Of a DNA stretch of 64,000 bases, positions 1 through 9,460 are shown piece by piece. The notes beneath the pieces are model-generated. The model made no database searches, was not told where the DNA came from, and worked only from the letters and a program-made list of their open reading frames with translations. The position numbers and the translations under genes were made by a program. Every line of letters starts with the position of its first letter. Position 1 is the stretch's first letter. The DNA is taken from positions 310,001 through 374,000 of the forward strand of contig NZ_CP136574.1 in NCBI RefSeq assembly GCF_035195345.1, given 5' to 3'. Source of the stretch: Flavobacterium sp. Lineage in GTDB: Bacteria; Bacteroidota; Bacteroidia; Flavobacteriales; Flavobacteriaceae.

Positions 1-181
1 AATTACATTTCCAGTTAATATAACCATTGGAATGCCATTGTATTTTTTTATTGTTCAGAATTGCTAAATACTGAAATCAGCCTCTTTTAAATAATTTAGA
101 ATAGCATATTCTAATAATAAACAAAATAAAGAAGTATTAAATATTAGTTTGTAATCTGCAAAATATTAATGCATAAAAAAT

Positions 182-210
182 AAAAAGCCCTGAATTAATT
201 TTTCAGGGCT
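182..210 (-). terminator. Intrinsic terminator of the T9SS protein gene
   Basis: Read on the minus strand, AGCCCTGAA (202-210) pairs with TTCAGGGCT (186-194) as a perfect 9-bp stem and runs straight into a T-rich tail (A-rich on the plus strand, 182-185 and beyond). It lies 28 bases past the stop codon of the gene at 238-2955. Confidence 0.85.
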
Positions 211-237
211 CTTTGAATTTAATATTTAACAAAAAAA

Positions 238-2955
238 TTATCTAATAATTAGTTTTTTTGTTGTCCGTGCATTGTCTTTACTTACTATATCAATTAAATA
301 GATGCCAGAATTTAATTCTGAAGTATTAATTGTTTGAATTACCGAATCATTACAATCTTTCGAAATAATTACTTTACCCAGCATATCATAAATAATAATA
401 GATTTAATAGTATTATAATTGCTTGATGTTATTGTCACAAAATCATTTGTAGGATTAGGATAAACTATAAATTGATTATTTTCAAAAGTGTTAGTTCCTA
501 ATGTTGCTACAAAAGTAGTAGTATAGGTATTTGTTATAATTGCTGGATTAAAATCAAAATAAATTGAAGCTGTATTAGAAATAATATCGTTAACAGCGTA
601 ACCTGGTTTTGGTTTAACTTTAAACATAATATATCCTTTTCCAATAGCTGAATTCGCAATTGAAACGGGTAACATTATGTTATTAAATTTCCATGTTAAA
701 TTATCTTCAACACGATCTAAAATATAAGAATGACTAGCGCTTACCATTTTAATTGAATTTTCATCTAATCTAGCGTCTAATACATCATTAATTCTTACAT
801 TAATTGCGCTTGCATTTCCTGTGTTTTCGAAACGAATGGTGTAATACAAATAATCTTCAGAAGTAAATGAACTGTGTAAAATTTCTTCCCCATGAGACTC
901 CATTTTGTCATTAGGATCATATGCATTAATTATCATTTGAGATGAAGAATTGTTATTATTTTCAAGTAAAATATCATTTGTTAAAGGTATAATTGAAGCC
1001 GTATTTGTCAAATATTGTCCTGCATTAACAGTTGGAATTGTTGGTACTTGAAAAGTTACCGTGATTTCTCTATGTTCAAAAGGTAATAAATTAGTAAAAT
1101 TATAATTAAAACCAGTTGTTGTTGGGTTAGTTCCACTTTGAGAAATATTGGTTATAGTAACATTACTATCATTGTTAAAAGTTACTGTTCCTGATGGAAT
1201 TGTTTGATTACCAATATTAGCATATATAATTTTATTACTATATGTAAATCCTGGTCGAGGTGAAGAAAATGGTATTATAGTTACAGCTAAGTCATTATAA
1301 GATTGTATTACATTGATTGGGAAGTTATAAATATTTATACCAGAACCAGATGTTATATTTACATTACTGTAAGAGCTTGTTGTTAATGAATACATTGCTG
1401 CATATGCAGGATCAATTACATAGTTAATATCATATGAATTTGATGAGTTGTTTTCATATATGTTATAAACTCCCGTTAGTGAAGTTACATTGTGAATAGT
1501 ACCATTATTGTTCTTTTCATATTGAAACTGTCCTAAAGGAAAATTATTTTCACCGTTATCTTGAGTTCCATTTGCATTCGTATCCAAAAATGCATTTAAT
1601 CGAATCCCCGTACAATCGATTGTTCCTTGTGAGTTTCCGAAATCGCTAATTCTTATGTAGCCTGCAATATTACTAAAATTAGTTACCATAATTAGATAAT
1701 ATTGACCAGCAATAGCATTACTTATAACAGGATATTCAGTTGGTGAAGCAGAATAACTACAACTCACAATATTATTTGTTGTAATTTGCCCATTACAAGG
1801 GGTTACAGGATCTGAAAATGGCCCATAAATAACATAATCAACATCTAAATTTGAGTTACTAAAATTTGGATCTACACTTTGTTGAATCATTAAGTTAATA
1901 TTCCCTGTATTACTAATTGGTAAATAAAACCAAGTTGGATTAGGTGTTGTATTTAAACATCCTTGTGTACCAGTCGAAGAAACATTGATTGTATTTTGAA
2001 ATGTAATACCCAATGTACCGCATAGTGAATTTGCTAAACTACAAACTGAAGCTAAGTTACAATTTGCATATGTTCGCAAATTAAATGTATATATACTATC
2101 ACAACTATTAACAATACTTTCTCTAATATAAATAGGAATAGTAGAAGGTTGAACTACAGCTGTAAATATTGTAGGGTTTGTAATTGGATTTTGTTCATTT
2201 TCAGCATCACCTTGGGTAGCATAATACGTTAATACATTTGTAGTATTTAATTGTGCTGCAGTTGATGTTAAATTAAAAGTAATAGAACCATTGTTATCTT
2301 GATCACATTGTTCCATTTGAGTCAATGCTGCTTGATTGTATACATACCCTGTAACATGCAAGAAAAATACTGAAATATAAGAGTTCATATTTGTAGTATT
2401 AGTTACTCTACAATATACTGGATGATTTACTCCTAAACCTACACAATATGGTGAAGAAAGTGGATTAATATTATTATTTGCATCATCATTAGAAGCATGA
2501 TATGTAACAACATGCTCAGCAGGATTAAGCGTTCCTATCAAGTTTACATCATTAAGTGTTAAGTCAAAACACGCTTGACTAGGCCCGTCTACACAAGCTG
2601 AAAAACTTTGCGGTTGACCTGGTTGATTACAAGGAGCCGTCATAAAGGTCATAGTAATAGGGGTACTCATTACATTTGGAGAACAAATAGAAGTTATTGT
2701 AACCATTATGTTTGAGCCACAAGGTAAATTTGACAAAGTATATGGCTTTGAAGTTACATTATATTGAGTTCCTGCAACTCCATTATAAGATACTTCAATT
2801 CTCCATTCTGCAGTTGAAGTAACATCTTCCCAGAAAATAATTGCAGAGTTTTGAGAAATATTATTTACCCCAGGAAAAGTGGGACTATCACATTGAGCAG
2901 AAGCAATGTGAAAAGTAAAAAATAATGAAATAATTAAGAGTAGTGTTTTTTTCAT
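238..2955 (-). CDS. T9SS type A sorting domain-containing surface protein
   Basis: 905 residues, probably exported and attached to or released from the cell surface by the type IX secretion system. A Sec signal peptide (MKKTLLLIISLFFTFHIASA) is followed by a fibronectin-III-like domain (about 22-110). The middle is rich in Asn and Thr. A conserved DUF11/DUF7619-like region follows (about 660-790, with YDPNDKMESHG and YFDFNPAIITN). The C-terminal T9SS type A sorting domain occupies the last 75 residues (FIVYPNPTNDFVTI ... GIYLIDI, ending KKLIIR). It has its own terminator and stands apart from the catabolic operon upstream. The ligand or role is unknown: no enzyme motif is visible, so an adhesin or structural role is only a guess. 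The sorting domain is a firm call. Confidence 0.9.
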   Translation of the reverse strand: MKKTLLLIISLFFTFHIASAQCDSPTFPGVNNISQNSAIIFWEDVTSTAEWRIEVSYNGVAGTQYNVTSKPYTLSNLPCGSNIMVTITSICSPNVMSTPITMTFMTAPCNQPGQPQSFSACVDGPSQACFDLTLNDVNLIGTLNPAEHVVTYHASNDDANNNINPLSSPYCVGLGVNHPVYCRVTNTTNMNSYISVFFLHVTGYVYNQAALTQMEQCDQDNNGSITFNLTSTAAQLNTTNVLTYYATQGDAENEQNPITNPTIFTAVVQPSTIPIYIRESIVNSCDSIYTFNLRTYANCNLASVCSLANSLCGTLGITFQNTINVSSTGTQGCLNTTPNPTWFYLPISNTGNINLMIQQSVDPNFSNSNLDVDYVIYGPFSDPVTPCNGQITTNNIVSCSYSASPTEYPVISNAIAGQYYLIMVTNFSNIAGYIRISDFGNSQGTIDCTGIRLNAFLDTNANGTQDNGENNFPLGQFQYEKNNNGTIHNVTSLTGVYNIYENNSSNSYDINYVIDPAYAAMYSLTTSSYSNVNITSGSGINIYNFPINVIQSYNDLAVTIIPFSSPRPGFTYSNKIIYANIGNQTIPSGTVTFNNDSNVTITNISQSGTNPTTTGFNYNFTNLLPFEHREITVTFQVPTIPTVNAGQYLTNTASIIPLTNDILLENNNNSSSQMIINAYDPNDKMESHGEEILHSSFTSEDYLYYTIRFENTGNASAINVRINDVLDARLDENSIKMVSASHSYILDRVEDNLTWKFNNIMLPVSIANSAIGKGYIMFKVKPKPGYAVNDIISNTASIYFDFNPAIITNTYTTTFVATLGTNTFENNQFIVYPNPTNDFVTITSSNYNTIKSIIIYDMLGKVIISKDCNDSVIQTINTSELNSGIYLIDIVSKDNARTTKKLIIR

Positions 2956-3204
2956 TAAGTTAATTTTTTTAGATTTTTTTTTGCAATTTATGGCTTTTCA
3001 GCGAATTAAAAATAAATTATAAATAAAATTATATTTTTTTCATTTTTTAAAGTTTGAAATTTATAAATCAAAGTGATTTATGAACATAAAATACAATTAA
3101 AACATTTTTTGTTTAATATAATAATTTCAATAGGTTCTTTAGTTATTTTATTTTATATCGTTTTATAAACAAATGATTTTCTAATGAATTGCTAATTAGT
3201 TGTA

Positions 3205-3345
3205 TTAAAGTTTTTTTATCAAAATAATATATATAATAATCAAAATTGGAATACTAAGAACGAAATACAAACCAAAAATTTTTAATAATACTATTCCAAC
3301 TACTAAAAATAAAATAAAAAGTAATTTATATTGAAAATAATTCAT
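3205..3345 (-). CDS. Small 46-residue membrane protein, translationally coupled
   Basis: A short frame encoding 46 residues, starting MNYFQYKLLFILFLVVGIVL and ending IKKL. It is almost entirely hydrophobic, with two likely membrane spans separated by a short turn. Its ATG overlaps the stop codon of the maleate-isomerase-like gene (TAATG arrangement at 3343-3347), a pattern typical of translational coupling. It would be the last gene of the aromatic catabolic operon. No family is recognised. An accessory peptide for uptake is possible but unsupported. The main doubt is that short AT-rich frames are hydrophobic by chance. Confidence 0.45.
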   Translation of the reverse strand: MNYFQYKLLFILFLVVGIVLLKIFGLYFVLSIPILIIIYIILIKKL

Positions 3346-4091
3346 TAATATTTTCCACTCAGCAATTCACCGCCAATAGCTGATTTTGCTTCGATTTCTA
3401 TTTTTTTCATCATTTCGTATGTTGTGCAAACGGCAGCTGAAGTTACAGGAATACCGCATTCTGCTTGAATTAAATCAATAGCTTCTAACGATGGCATTTG
3501 TACACAAGCTGAAGCAACCAAAACATCCACATCAGTTAAATCCAATTGTTTATAAATCTCCAATAAATTCATCGGATTTTGAGCAGCCACTTCTAAATTG
3601 TCTGGAATTTCTAAAGCAATACTTTGTTTAACTTTAATGCCTTGGTTTTCAATATAATCTACCACCATGTCGGTTAACGGACGCATATAAGGAGTAATAA
3701 TCGAAATTTGTTTCGCACCCAAAACCTTCAATCCATTAATCAAAGCTCCTGCTGAAGTAACAATAGGAGTAGGGAAGTCATTTGCCACTGTTTCTTGATG
3801 TAAATTCACTTCCGATACACAATGATAACCGCGTCCCATACTCATTATGGCTACTAAACAAGCATAACCCATTACATCTACATGCGCATCTGATAATTCT
3901 TGTGCACACTTCAAACTCATAGCATCCATCGCTTCCAATTCTTCTTTGGTTACTTTTTTCATGCGCATTCTACTGCTGTGAAACGTAAAGCGTTCTGGTA
4001 AAATGGTTTCGCGTGAACGAAAGATTGCTGGTATTTCGGTTTCCATCGTTACGTTTGAGGATGGAACTATTTGGCCTATTCTGTATTTCAT
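3345..4091 (-). CDS. Maleate cis-trans isomerase-like Asp/Glu racemase family protein
   Basis: 248 residues, the usual size of maleate isomerases and arylmalonate decarboxylases of the Asp/Glu racemase superfamily. The two active-site cysteines of the family are visible as Cys78 (VMGYACLVAIMS) and Cys196 (LVASACVQMPS), and the N-terminal substrate-binding segment PSSNVTMETE carries the expected Asn. It probably converts maleate to fumarate in the cytoplasm. It follows a fumarylacetoacetate-hydrolase-family gene, and no maleylpyruvate isomerase is seen in the cluster. This suggests that maleylpyruvate is cleaved directly to maleate and pyruvate, with maleate then isomerised here. The substrate is inferred from context. 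Confidence 0.75.
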   Translation of the reverse strand: MKYRIGQIVPSSNVTMETEIPAIFRSRETILPERFTFHSSRMRMKKVTKEELEAMDAMSLKCAQELSDAHVDVMGYACLVAIMSMGRGYHCVSEVNLHQETVANDFPTPIVTSAGALINGLKVLGAKQISIITPYMRPLTDMVVDYIENQGIKVKQSIALEIPDNLEVAAQNPMNLLEIYKQLDLTDVDVLVASACVQMPSLEAIDLIQAECGIPVTSAAVCTTYEMMKKIEIEAKSAIGGELLSGKY

Positions 4092-4160
4092 TTTTTTTAG
4101 TTTACAGTCTCAGTCACAGTTAGCAGTCTGAAAACTGAAAACTGCGACTGAATACTTTTA

Positions 4161-5069
4161 TTATATTTCCTTAACTGTATTTACTATGGTTCCAATTCCT
4201 TCCACAGTAGCTTCAACCACATCACCATCATGCATCCATTCTTGTGGATTTCTTCCTGCGCCAACACCTGCTGGAGTTCCAGTTGCGATAATATCACCTG
4301 CTTCTAAAGTGAAAACCGTACTTAAATCTTCAATCAAATCGTTGATGTTGAATAACATTAATTTAGTATTCGAATTTTGTTTTTCAACTCCGTTTACTTT
4401 TAGGGATAAATTCAAGTTGTGTGGGTTTTCGATTTCGTCTTTCGTTACTAAAACAGGTCCCATTGGAGCGAATGTGTCTTGACCTTTAGAAACAATCCAT
4501 TGTCCTTCACGGCGACAATCACGCGCTGAGATATCGTTAATTACTGTATATCCAAATACATAATCTAAAGCTTCCGATTTAGGCACGTATTTACCTTTCT
4601 TTGAGATGATTACTGCTAATTCACATTCCCAATCTAATTGTGATGTTAGTTTGGTGTTTTTGATAATTTCTGTATTGGTAGCTGTAACAGTTGTTGGTGG
4701 TTTTGAAAAGATAATCGGTTTTGTTGGAAGCTTTCCTGTAGTATCTAACGTACGAGCACTTTCGGCAACGTGTTCGGTATAATTTAAACCAATTCCAATG
4801 ATGTTTTTTCTTGGTTTTTCTATAGGAGCCAAAATGGTTACTTCGTTCATTTCGTAAGCGATTTCTTCGAAGAAATTTGTAGGTGTTTCCGCAATCATCT
4901 CGGTAATTTCTGGAATAATTTCAAATCCCATATCAATTAATTCCAACATATCATTTGGTAATGGAAAATTAGAAATATCACCAAAATCCTGCATATCGAT
5001 GACTTGGTTGTTATGAATGAAACCTAAACGAGGCTCAGTATCTTGTGTTTTATAAGTAAGTAGTTTCAT
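4161..5069 (-). CDS. Fumarylacetoacetate hydrolase family protein (maleyl/fumarylpyruvate hydrolase)
   Basis: 302 residues with the C-terminal FAH fold. The metal ligands are visible as the Glu-x-Glu pair in LDWECELAVIIS with a downstream Asp in YTVINDISARD. NIIGIGLNYTEHVAES opens the catalytic domain, and the GDIIATGTPAGVG loop is typical. It probably hydrolyses the ring-cleavage product of gentisate to pyruvate plus maleate or fumarate. The neighbouring isomerase favours maleylpyruvate as substrate. It lies 91 bases downstream of the dioxygenase gene, all on the same strand. The family is certain, the substrate is inferred. Confidence 0.85.
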   Translation of the reverse strand: MKLLTYKTQDTEPRLGFIHNNQVIDMQDFGDISNFPLPNDMLELIDMGFEIIPEITEMIAETPTNFFEEIAYEMNEVTILAPIEKPRKNIIGIGLNYTEHVAESARTLDTTGKLPTKPIIFSKPPTTVTATNTEIIKNTKLTSQLDWECELAVIISKKGKYVPKSEALDYVFGYTVINDISARDCRREGQWIVSKGQDTFAPMGPVLVTKDEIENPHNLNLSLKVNGVEKQNSNTKLMLFNINDLIEDLSTVFTLEAGDIIATGTPAGVGAGRNPQEWMHDGDVVEATVEGIGTIVNTVKEI

Positions 5070-5083
5070 ATTCTTTATTTAAA

Positions 5084-5124
5084 CGCAAAGAGCGCTAAGT
5101 TTTACGCAAAGTTCGCAAAGTTTT
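5084..5124. repeat. Degenerate intergenic repeat with ACGCAAAG/CGCTAAG units
   Basis: The gap between the FAH and dioxygenase genes carries AACGCAAAGAGCGCTAAGT followed by TTACGCAAAGTTCGCAAAGT. Such short periodic units recur between genes in many Bacteroidota genomes. No function is evident; it lies inside the inferred operon. Confidence 0.5.
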
Positions 5125-5155
5125 TTGTTATTATTGATTTTTGAACTTGATATTG

Positions 5156-6268
5156 CTATTGAATTTGTTGATGTCCGTTGTTTTCTGTTAATTCTCTTCC
5201 TTGAAATAAGCCTAATTTTTCAATTACAGGTAAATCGTTAAAATTGAATAAGCAAGCATCTTCTGTTTCAGATAAGTTGTGATGTTCGTGCCAAGCCCAA
5301 CTAGGAATACAGAAAATATCTCTTTCTTTCCAATCGAAACGTTTTCCGTTGATGATGGTGTAGCCTTTTCCTTTCGCACATTGGTACACAAATGAACCTG
5401 TATGTTTGTGTGCTTTTCCTTTGAATCCAGCAGGTAATAATTGCATCGCTGCACCCATCGTTTGCATCACGTGTCCGCCTGTTAAAGGATTCGAATATTG
5501 CATAAAAATACCGTCAAACGGATTGATTTCATTCACTTTTTGAGCTTCTAATAAGGCTGGATAAACGTTTTTCCAAGAATATTTGAAGAGCGGGGAATAT
5601 GGTTTATCCCAGGTTTTATCGGCTGGAATTAATCCTGCACAACCATATGTAATTGGTGAAAAATTCAGTGGCGCTGTTAAGGGTTGTTTCCCATCATAAA
5701 CCGCATAATCATTGGCTTCTAAAGCATTGACTAACGGAATATCCAAACCATCTTGCCAAATACATGTTTTTCCGCCTTCTTCCACGCCATGCTCGTGCCA
5801 TGTAGAATTAGGAGTAATGACAAAATCATTCACTTCTAGCATAATTTTGTTGCCATCAACCACGGTATATCCTTTTTCGCCTTCCATAATAAAACGTAGG
5901 GCAGAAGCACGATGACGGTGCGCCGAAGTAAATTCGCCAGGTCGTGTTACTTGAATTCCAGTGTATAACCAACCCACAGCTGCTGAAACGTCTTTTCGTT
6001 TATCGTTAACCAAATAAACAACACGTCTTCCAGCTTGTTCAGGCGTTACTAATTCGGATGATTTTAAAACCAAATCGCGTAAATCATCATATTTCCATAA
6101 CATTGGAACCGATGAAGAACGTGGTTCCCAAGGTTCAATGTCATTGGCAACTGTCCATAATGCACCAGCTCCAAGTGTTTCTAATTCTTTATAGTAAGCA
6201 ATTAATTCGAGAGAGTCCTGAACGCGCGCTCTTCCGTATTGGTCGTCTGAATAGTTGTTTTCTTCCAT
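5156..6268 (-). CDS. Gentisate 1,2-dioxygenase-like bicupin
   Basis: 370 residues with two cupin domains, the length and layout of gentisate/1-hydroxy-2-naphthoate dioxygenases. The N-terminal cupin has the metal-binding pattern SAHRHRASALRF ... WHEHG (about 117-165). The C-terminal cupin repeats it as KAHKHTGSFVY ... WHEHHN. This cytoplasmic Fe(II) enzyme would open the ring of gentisate (2,5-dihydroxybenzoate) to maleylpyruvate. The adjacent FAH-family and maleate-isomerase-like genes fit this reaction. An amino-substituted gentisate analogue is the main alternative, because the upstream ligase and hydroxylase resemble both salicylate and anthranilate enzymes. Confidence 0.85.
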   Translation of the reverse strand: MEENNYSDDQYGRARVQDSLELIAYYKELETLGAGALWTVANDIEPWEPRSSSVPMLWKYDDLRDLVLKSSELVTPEQAGRRVVYLVNDKRKDVSAAVGWLYTGIQVTRPGEFTSAHRHRASALRFIMEGEKGYTVVDGNKIMLEVNDFVITPNSTWHEHGVEEGGKTCIWQDGLDIPLVNALEANDYAVYDGKQPLTAPLNFSPITYGCAGLIPADKTWDKPYSPLFKYSWKNVYPALLEAQKVNEINPFDGIFMQYSNPLTGGHVMQTMGAAMQLLPAGFKGKAHKHTGSFVYQCAKGKGYTIINGKRFDWKERDIFCIPSWAWHEHHNLSETEDACLFNFNDLPVIEKLGLFQGRELTENNGHQQIQ

Positions 6269-6282
6269 ATTCTTATTTTTTT

Positions 6283-6315
6283 AAACCTGACAGGTTTCCG
6301 AAACCTATCAGGTTT
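6283..6315. repeat. Palindromic intergenic repeat
   Basis: AAACCTGACAGGTTT is followed by CCG and AAACCTATCAGGTTT. Outer arms 6283-6290 and 6308-6315 pair perfectly, and the halves are also internally self-complementary. It separates the dioxygenase and nitrilase genes inside the operon. The T-run after it is on the plus strand, so it is not an obvious terminator for the minus-strand operon. Similar palindromes are widespread in Bacteroidota. Confidence 0.6.
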
Positions 6316-6318
6316 TTG

Positions 6319-7299
6319 TTATCTCTTATTGAACTCTTCGTGATTATCGATAAACGTAATTTTTCGAGTTGGAGCGGTATTTACTCGTAAATCAAAAATA
6401 TCAAATCGATTGTAATGTCCTAAAATATCGTGCATTTGTTTTGGTTGGATGCATTTTACTAAATCAATTTCGGCATACACCATTCCTTCTTCATCAATTA
6501 ATGGTTGCCCAATAACAGCTCCATTCGGACCTATAAATCCTGAGAATGCGGAACTTTTTCTATCTAATAATTCATCTACATTCGGAACATCGGCACGTAA
6601 AGCGTCTTTAATTTCTTGCGAAATAGTTGAACAAGAAACAATTGTAAATAATTTTCCTTCAAACGAATGTGCAGCAGCACGAATTTTAATCGCTTCCGCC
6701 ATGTCGTAATCTGGTGGTGCTACGGGAAGGGAAATATAATTCGCTATATGAATCAATTCGCCTTGAGAAAGTAGTGTAAAACGTGCTAATGTATTTGTAT
6801 TTTCGCCACAAGCTAAAGTTCCAATAGGTCCGATTTCTGTATTGTAGACTTTTAAAGAAGAACCATCACCTGAAGACCAGGTTAGTTTTTCAGCCCATGT
6901 TGGGACTAACTTTCTATGTTTTCCAACGATAACGCCTTTGTTGTCAATAATTAAATTCGTATTGTAAATTTCGCCATAGCTTTTGCCTCGTTCGTTGATA
7001 CCCATCACAATATGAATATCATTATCTTTAGCGGCTAAGCAAAGTTTCTTGATTTCTGGACCTGTTACGTCAACCGAATTTTTATATAATTCTTCGTACC
7101 ATTTACTCCCTTGAACAGGCATCATAATCCAATTCCAATACGGATATCCAGCGATAAAAACCTCTGGAAAAGCGATTAATTTTGCTCCGTTATTACTAGC
7201 TTCTTTAATAAAAGAAATGGCTTTGTCGACTGTTTTTTCTACATTAAGAAATACAGGTGACGTTTGAACGGTTGCGGCTTTGAATTTTTTGAATTCCAT
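6319..7299 (-). CDS. Nitrilase (carbon-nitrogen hydrolase)
   Basis: 326 residues, full nitrilase length. The catalytic triad is visible: Glu in AFPEVFIAGYPYWN, Lys in HRKLVPTWAEK, and Cys in GTLACGENTN. The Cys context (CGENTN) matches true nitrilases rather than amidases or N-carbamoylases. It would hydrolyse an organic nitrile to the acid and ammonia in the cytoplasm. Its place between the thioesterase and the dioxygenase of a gentisate-type operon suggests that an aromatic nitrile is the upstream source of the acid, for example an ortho-substituted benzonitrile. That substrate is inference only; nitrilases are promiscuous. Confidence 0.85.
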   Translation of the reverse strand: MEFKKFKAATVQTSPVFLNVEKTVDKAISFIKEASNNGAKLIAFPEVFIAGYPYWNWIMMPVQGSKWYEELYKNSVDVTGPEIKKLCLAAKDNDIHIVMGINERGKSYGEIYNTNLIIDNKGVIVGKHRKLVPTWAEKLTWSSGDGSSLKVYNTEIGPIGTLACGENTNTLARFTLLSQGELIHIANYISLPVAPPDYDMAEAIKIRAAAHSFEGKLFTIVSCSTISQEIKDALRADVPNVDELLDRKSSAFSGFIGPNGAVIGQPLIDEEGMVYAEIDLVKCIQPKQMHDILGHYNRFDIFDLRVNTAPTRKITFIDNHEEFNKR

Positions 7300-7323
7300 A
7301 ATAATTGTATTAAGATTTGAGTA

Positions 7324-7749
7324 TTAAGTATTAAGACTAAATACTGAAATTTTATTCTTCATTTCTTCTGTAAAAGGTTCTGCATTGATGCCGTTTCTTT
7401 CTGGGTTAAAAGCTACGTTAACTAAGGTAACTTCGCCTTCTAAAACGGTGTTTTCTGATTCATTTACAAATTGAAATCCGCAAAGAATAGAGGAGTTTTT
7501 TAATTCTTTTACCCAAAGTTTTTTGGTTAAGATTTCTCCCAATCTTGCTGCATTTTTGAATTGAATTTTTAAATCAACCGTTGGAATCCCGTTGGTTTCG
7601 TGCATTTTTGAAAAAGGACGTTCTAAGGCTTCTTCAAACCAATCTTCAACCAAACAGTTTAGCATTTCTAAAAATCGGGGATAGAAGACAATTCCAGCGT
7701 AATCAACATGTTGGAAACGGACTTTTTCTTGTTTTGTAAATTGACTCAT
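7324..7749 (-). CDS. 4-Hydroxybenzoyl-CoA-type hotdog thioesterase
   Basis: 141 residues, one hotdog domain. The N-terminal motif VRFQHVDYAGIVFYPRFLEM contains the catalytic Asp of the 4HBT family (HVDYAGIVFYP) and is the strongest evidence. In this operon it would remove CoA from the hydroxylated aryl-CoA, releasing gentisate (or an aminated analogue) for ring cleavage. It lies 24 bases from the nitrilase start and 38 bases after the ligase stop, consistent with cotranscription. The exact CoA substrate is inferred. Confidence 0.8.
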   Translation of the reverse strand: MSQFTKQEKVRFQHVDYAGIVFYPRFLEMLNCLVEDWFEEALERPFSKMHETNGIPTVDLKIQFKNAARLGEILTKKLWVKELKNSSILCGFQFVNESENTVLEGEVTLVNVAFNPERNGINAEPFTEEMKNKISVFSLNT

Positions 7750-7787
7750 TATATATGTCTTGATACTTAATACTAAAATCTTTATAA

Positions 7788-9377
7788 TTATTTTAATTTA
7801 AACCTCTGTATTTTTCCCGTCTCCGTTTTCGGCAAACATTCCACAAAATTAATTACTCTTGGGTATTTATAAGGTGCCGCTACTTCTTTGAACCATTGTT
7901 GAATACGATTCTTCATTACATCTGTTGCTTTAGCGTTATCGTGTAATACAATATGAGCACAAACTAACATTCCTCGTTCTTCATCGGGTAAACCAACTAC
8001 TGCACATTCTAAAATATCTTCGTGGGTTAAAAGTACGGATTCTACTTCAATTGCTGCAATATTATAGCCAGAAGAAATAATCATATCATCGCCACGTGCC
8101 ACAAAATGAAAATAACCTTCTACATCTTGACGGAAAATATCGCCTGTGATGTTCCAACCGTTTTCTACGTATTCTCTTTGTTTTTCTTCTCGATTTAGGT
8201 ATTTACAACCTGTAATTCCGCGAACCGCTAATCTTCCGGCTTCGTTTCTTGGTAATTCGTTGCCTTGTTGGTCTATGATTTTAGCTTCGTACCCTGTTAT
8301 TGCTTTACCAGTTGCGCCTGGTTTCATATTTTCTTCATTGGACGAAATAAAAATATGCAACATTTCGGTAGCTCCAATTCCATCTATGATTTTTAAACCT
8401 GTAGTATCATACCAATCTTGCCAAACTTTAAATGGTAACGTTTCGCCAGCAGAAACACATTTTCTTAAACTAGAAATATCGTACTCCTGAACTTTTGTTG
8501 TGATGATACGCCAAGCGGTTGGAGCGGTAAAGCAAATCGTAATTTTAAAGTCTTGAATTGCTTTTAACAACAAGTCTGGACTTGGTTTTTCGATAAGAAA
8601 TGTTGAAGCGCCGAAATACATTGGAAACAACACCAATCCACCTAAACCAAAAGTAAATCCGATTGGCGGACTTCCTGTAAATATATCATTTGGAGTAGGT
8701 TGTAGCGAATATTTAGGAAACGCTTCACAAATATTCAAAATATCTTTGTGATAATGTGCCGTCATTTTGGGTAAACCTGTTGTTCCAGAAGTGAAACCAA
8801 TCAAAGCCACCGAATCTGATTTGGAATGATAATTATCGAAAGTTTTTGGTTTAGCAACCATTAATTCTTCTAATTGTAAATTCCCATAAAAACAGGTTTG
8901 TTTTAAGAAATTTGATTTTACTAAGTGAATTTCTTCTTCTAATTCTTTATCGCACAATACATGCGAAATTTCAGCACAATCGATAATCGTAGTCAATTCT
9001 TTAGAACGAAGCAATGGCATTGTAGCCACAACAATTCCGCCCGCTTTTAAAATAGCAAACCAACACGCCACCATCATCGGATTGTTAGCTGAACGAATTA
9101 AAACTCGATTGCCTGATTGCAACCCTAAATCATCTACCAAAACATGTGCAATTTGATTTGCTTTTTCATATAAATCTTGATACGTCCAAGTTTCCTCAAA
9201 AGTACGAATGCAAATACTATTTCCACGGCCTTCACGAATGTGATTATCTAATAGTTTATCTACACAATTCAACATTTCAGGTTGTTGGAATTGCGGTAAA
9301 TCCAAAAAGGTATATTCTGGTTGTAATTCAGAAATAGGTAAACTTAAATGAGCAAAATTATCTTCGTAATGTTTCAT
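7788..9377 (-). CDS. Aryl-CoA ligase (2-aminobenzoate/salicylate-type)
   Basis: 529 residues, ANL superfamily adenylate-forming enzyme. The P-loop is IGFTSGTTGLPKMTAHYHKD, the A5-type motif is DGIGATEMLHIF, and the catalytic lysine near the C-terminus is in PKTETGKIQRFKL. The sequence around the P-loop and GATEML resembles benzoate/2-aminobenzoate-CoA ligases rather than fatty acyl ligases. It would activate the aromatic acid to its CoA thioester before hydroxylation by the fused monooxygenase encoded just upstream. Salicylate and anthranilate are the main candidate substrates; sequence reading alone cannot decide. Confidence 0.8.
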   Translation of the reverse strand: MKHYEDNFAHLSLPISELQPEYTFLDLPQFQQPEMLNCVDKLLDNHIREGRGNSICIRTFEETWTYQDLYEKANQIAHVLVDDLGLQSGNRVLIRSANNPMMVACWFAILKAGGIVVATMPLLRSKELTTIIDCAEISHVLCDKELEEEIHLVKSNFLKQTCFYGNLQLEELMVAKPKTFDNYHSKSDSVALIGFTSGTTGLPKMTAHYHKDILNICEAFPKYSLQPTPNDIFTGSPPIGFTFGLGGLVLFPMYFGASTFLIEKPSPDLLLKAIQDFKITICFTAPTAWRIITTKVQEYDISSLRKCVSAGETLPFKVWQDWYDTTGLKIIDGIGATEMLHIFISSNEENMKPGATGKAITGYEAKIIDQQGNELPRNEAGRLAVRGITGCKYLNREEKQREYVENGWNITGDIFRQDVEGYFHFVARGDDMIISSGYNIAAIEVESVLLTHEDILECAVVGLPDEERGMLVCAHIVLHDNAKATDVMKNRIQQWFKEVAAPYKYPRVINFVECLPKTETGKIQRFKLK

Positions 9378-9460
9378 AATAATTAGTTTCTCGCAAATCC
9401 CGAAATTTCGGGAGCAAAAGGCGCAATTTTGTCTTAATACTTAATTATACAATCTTAATA

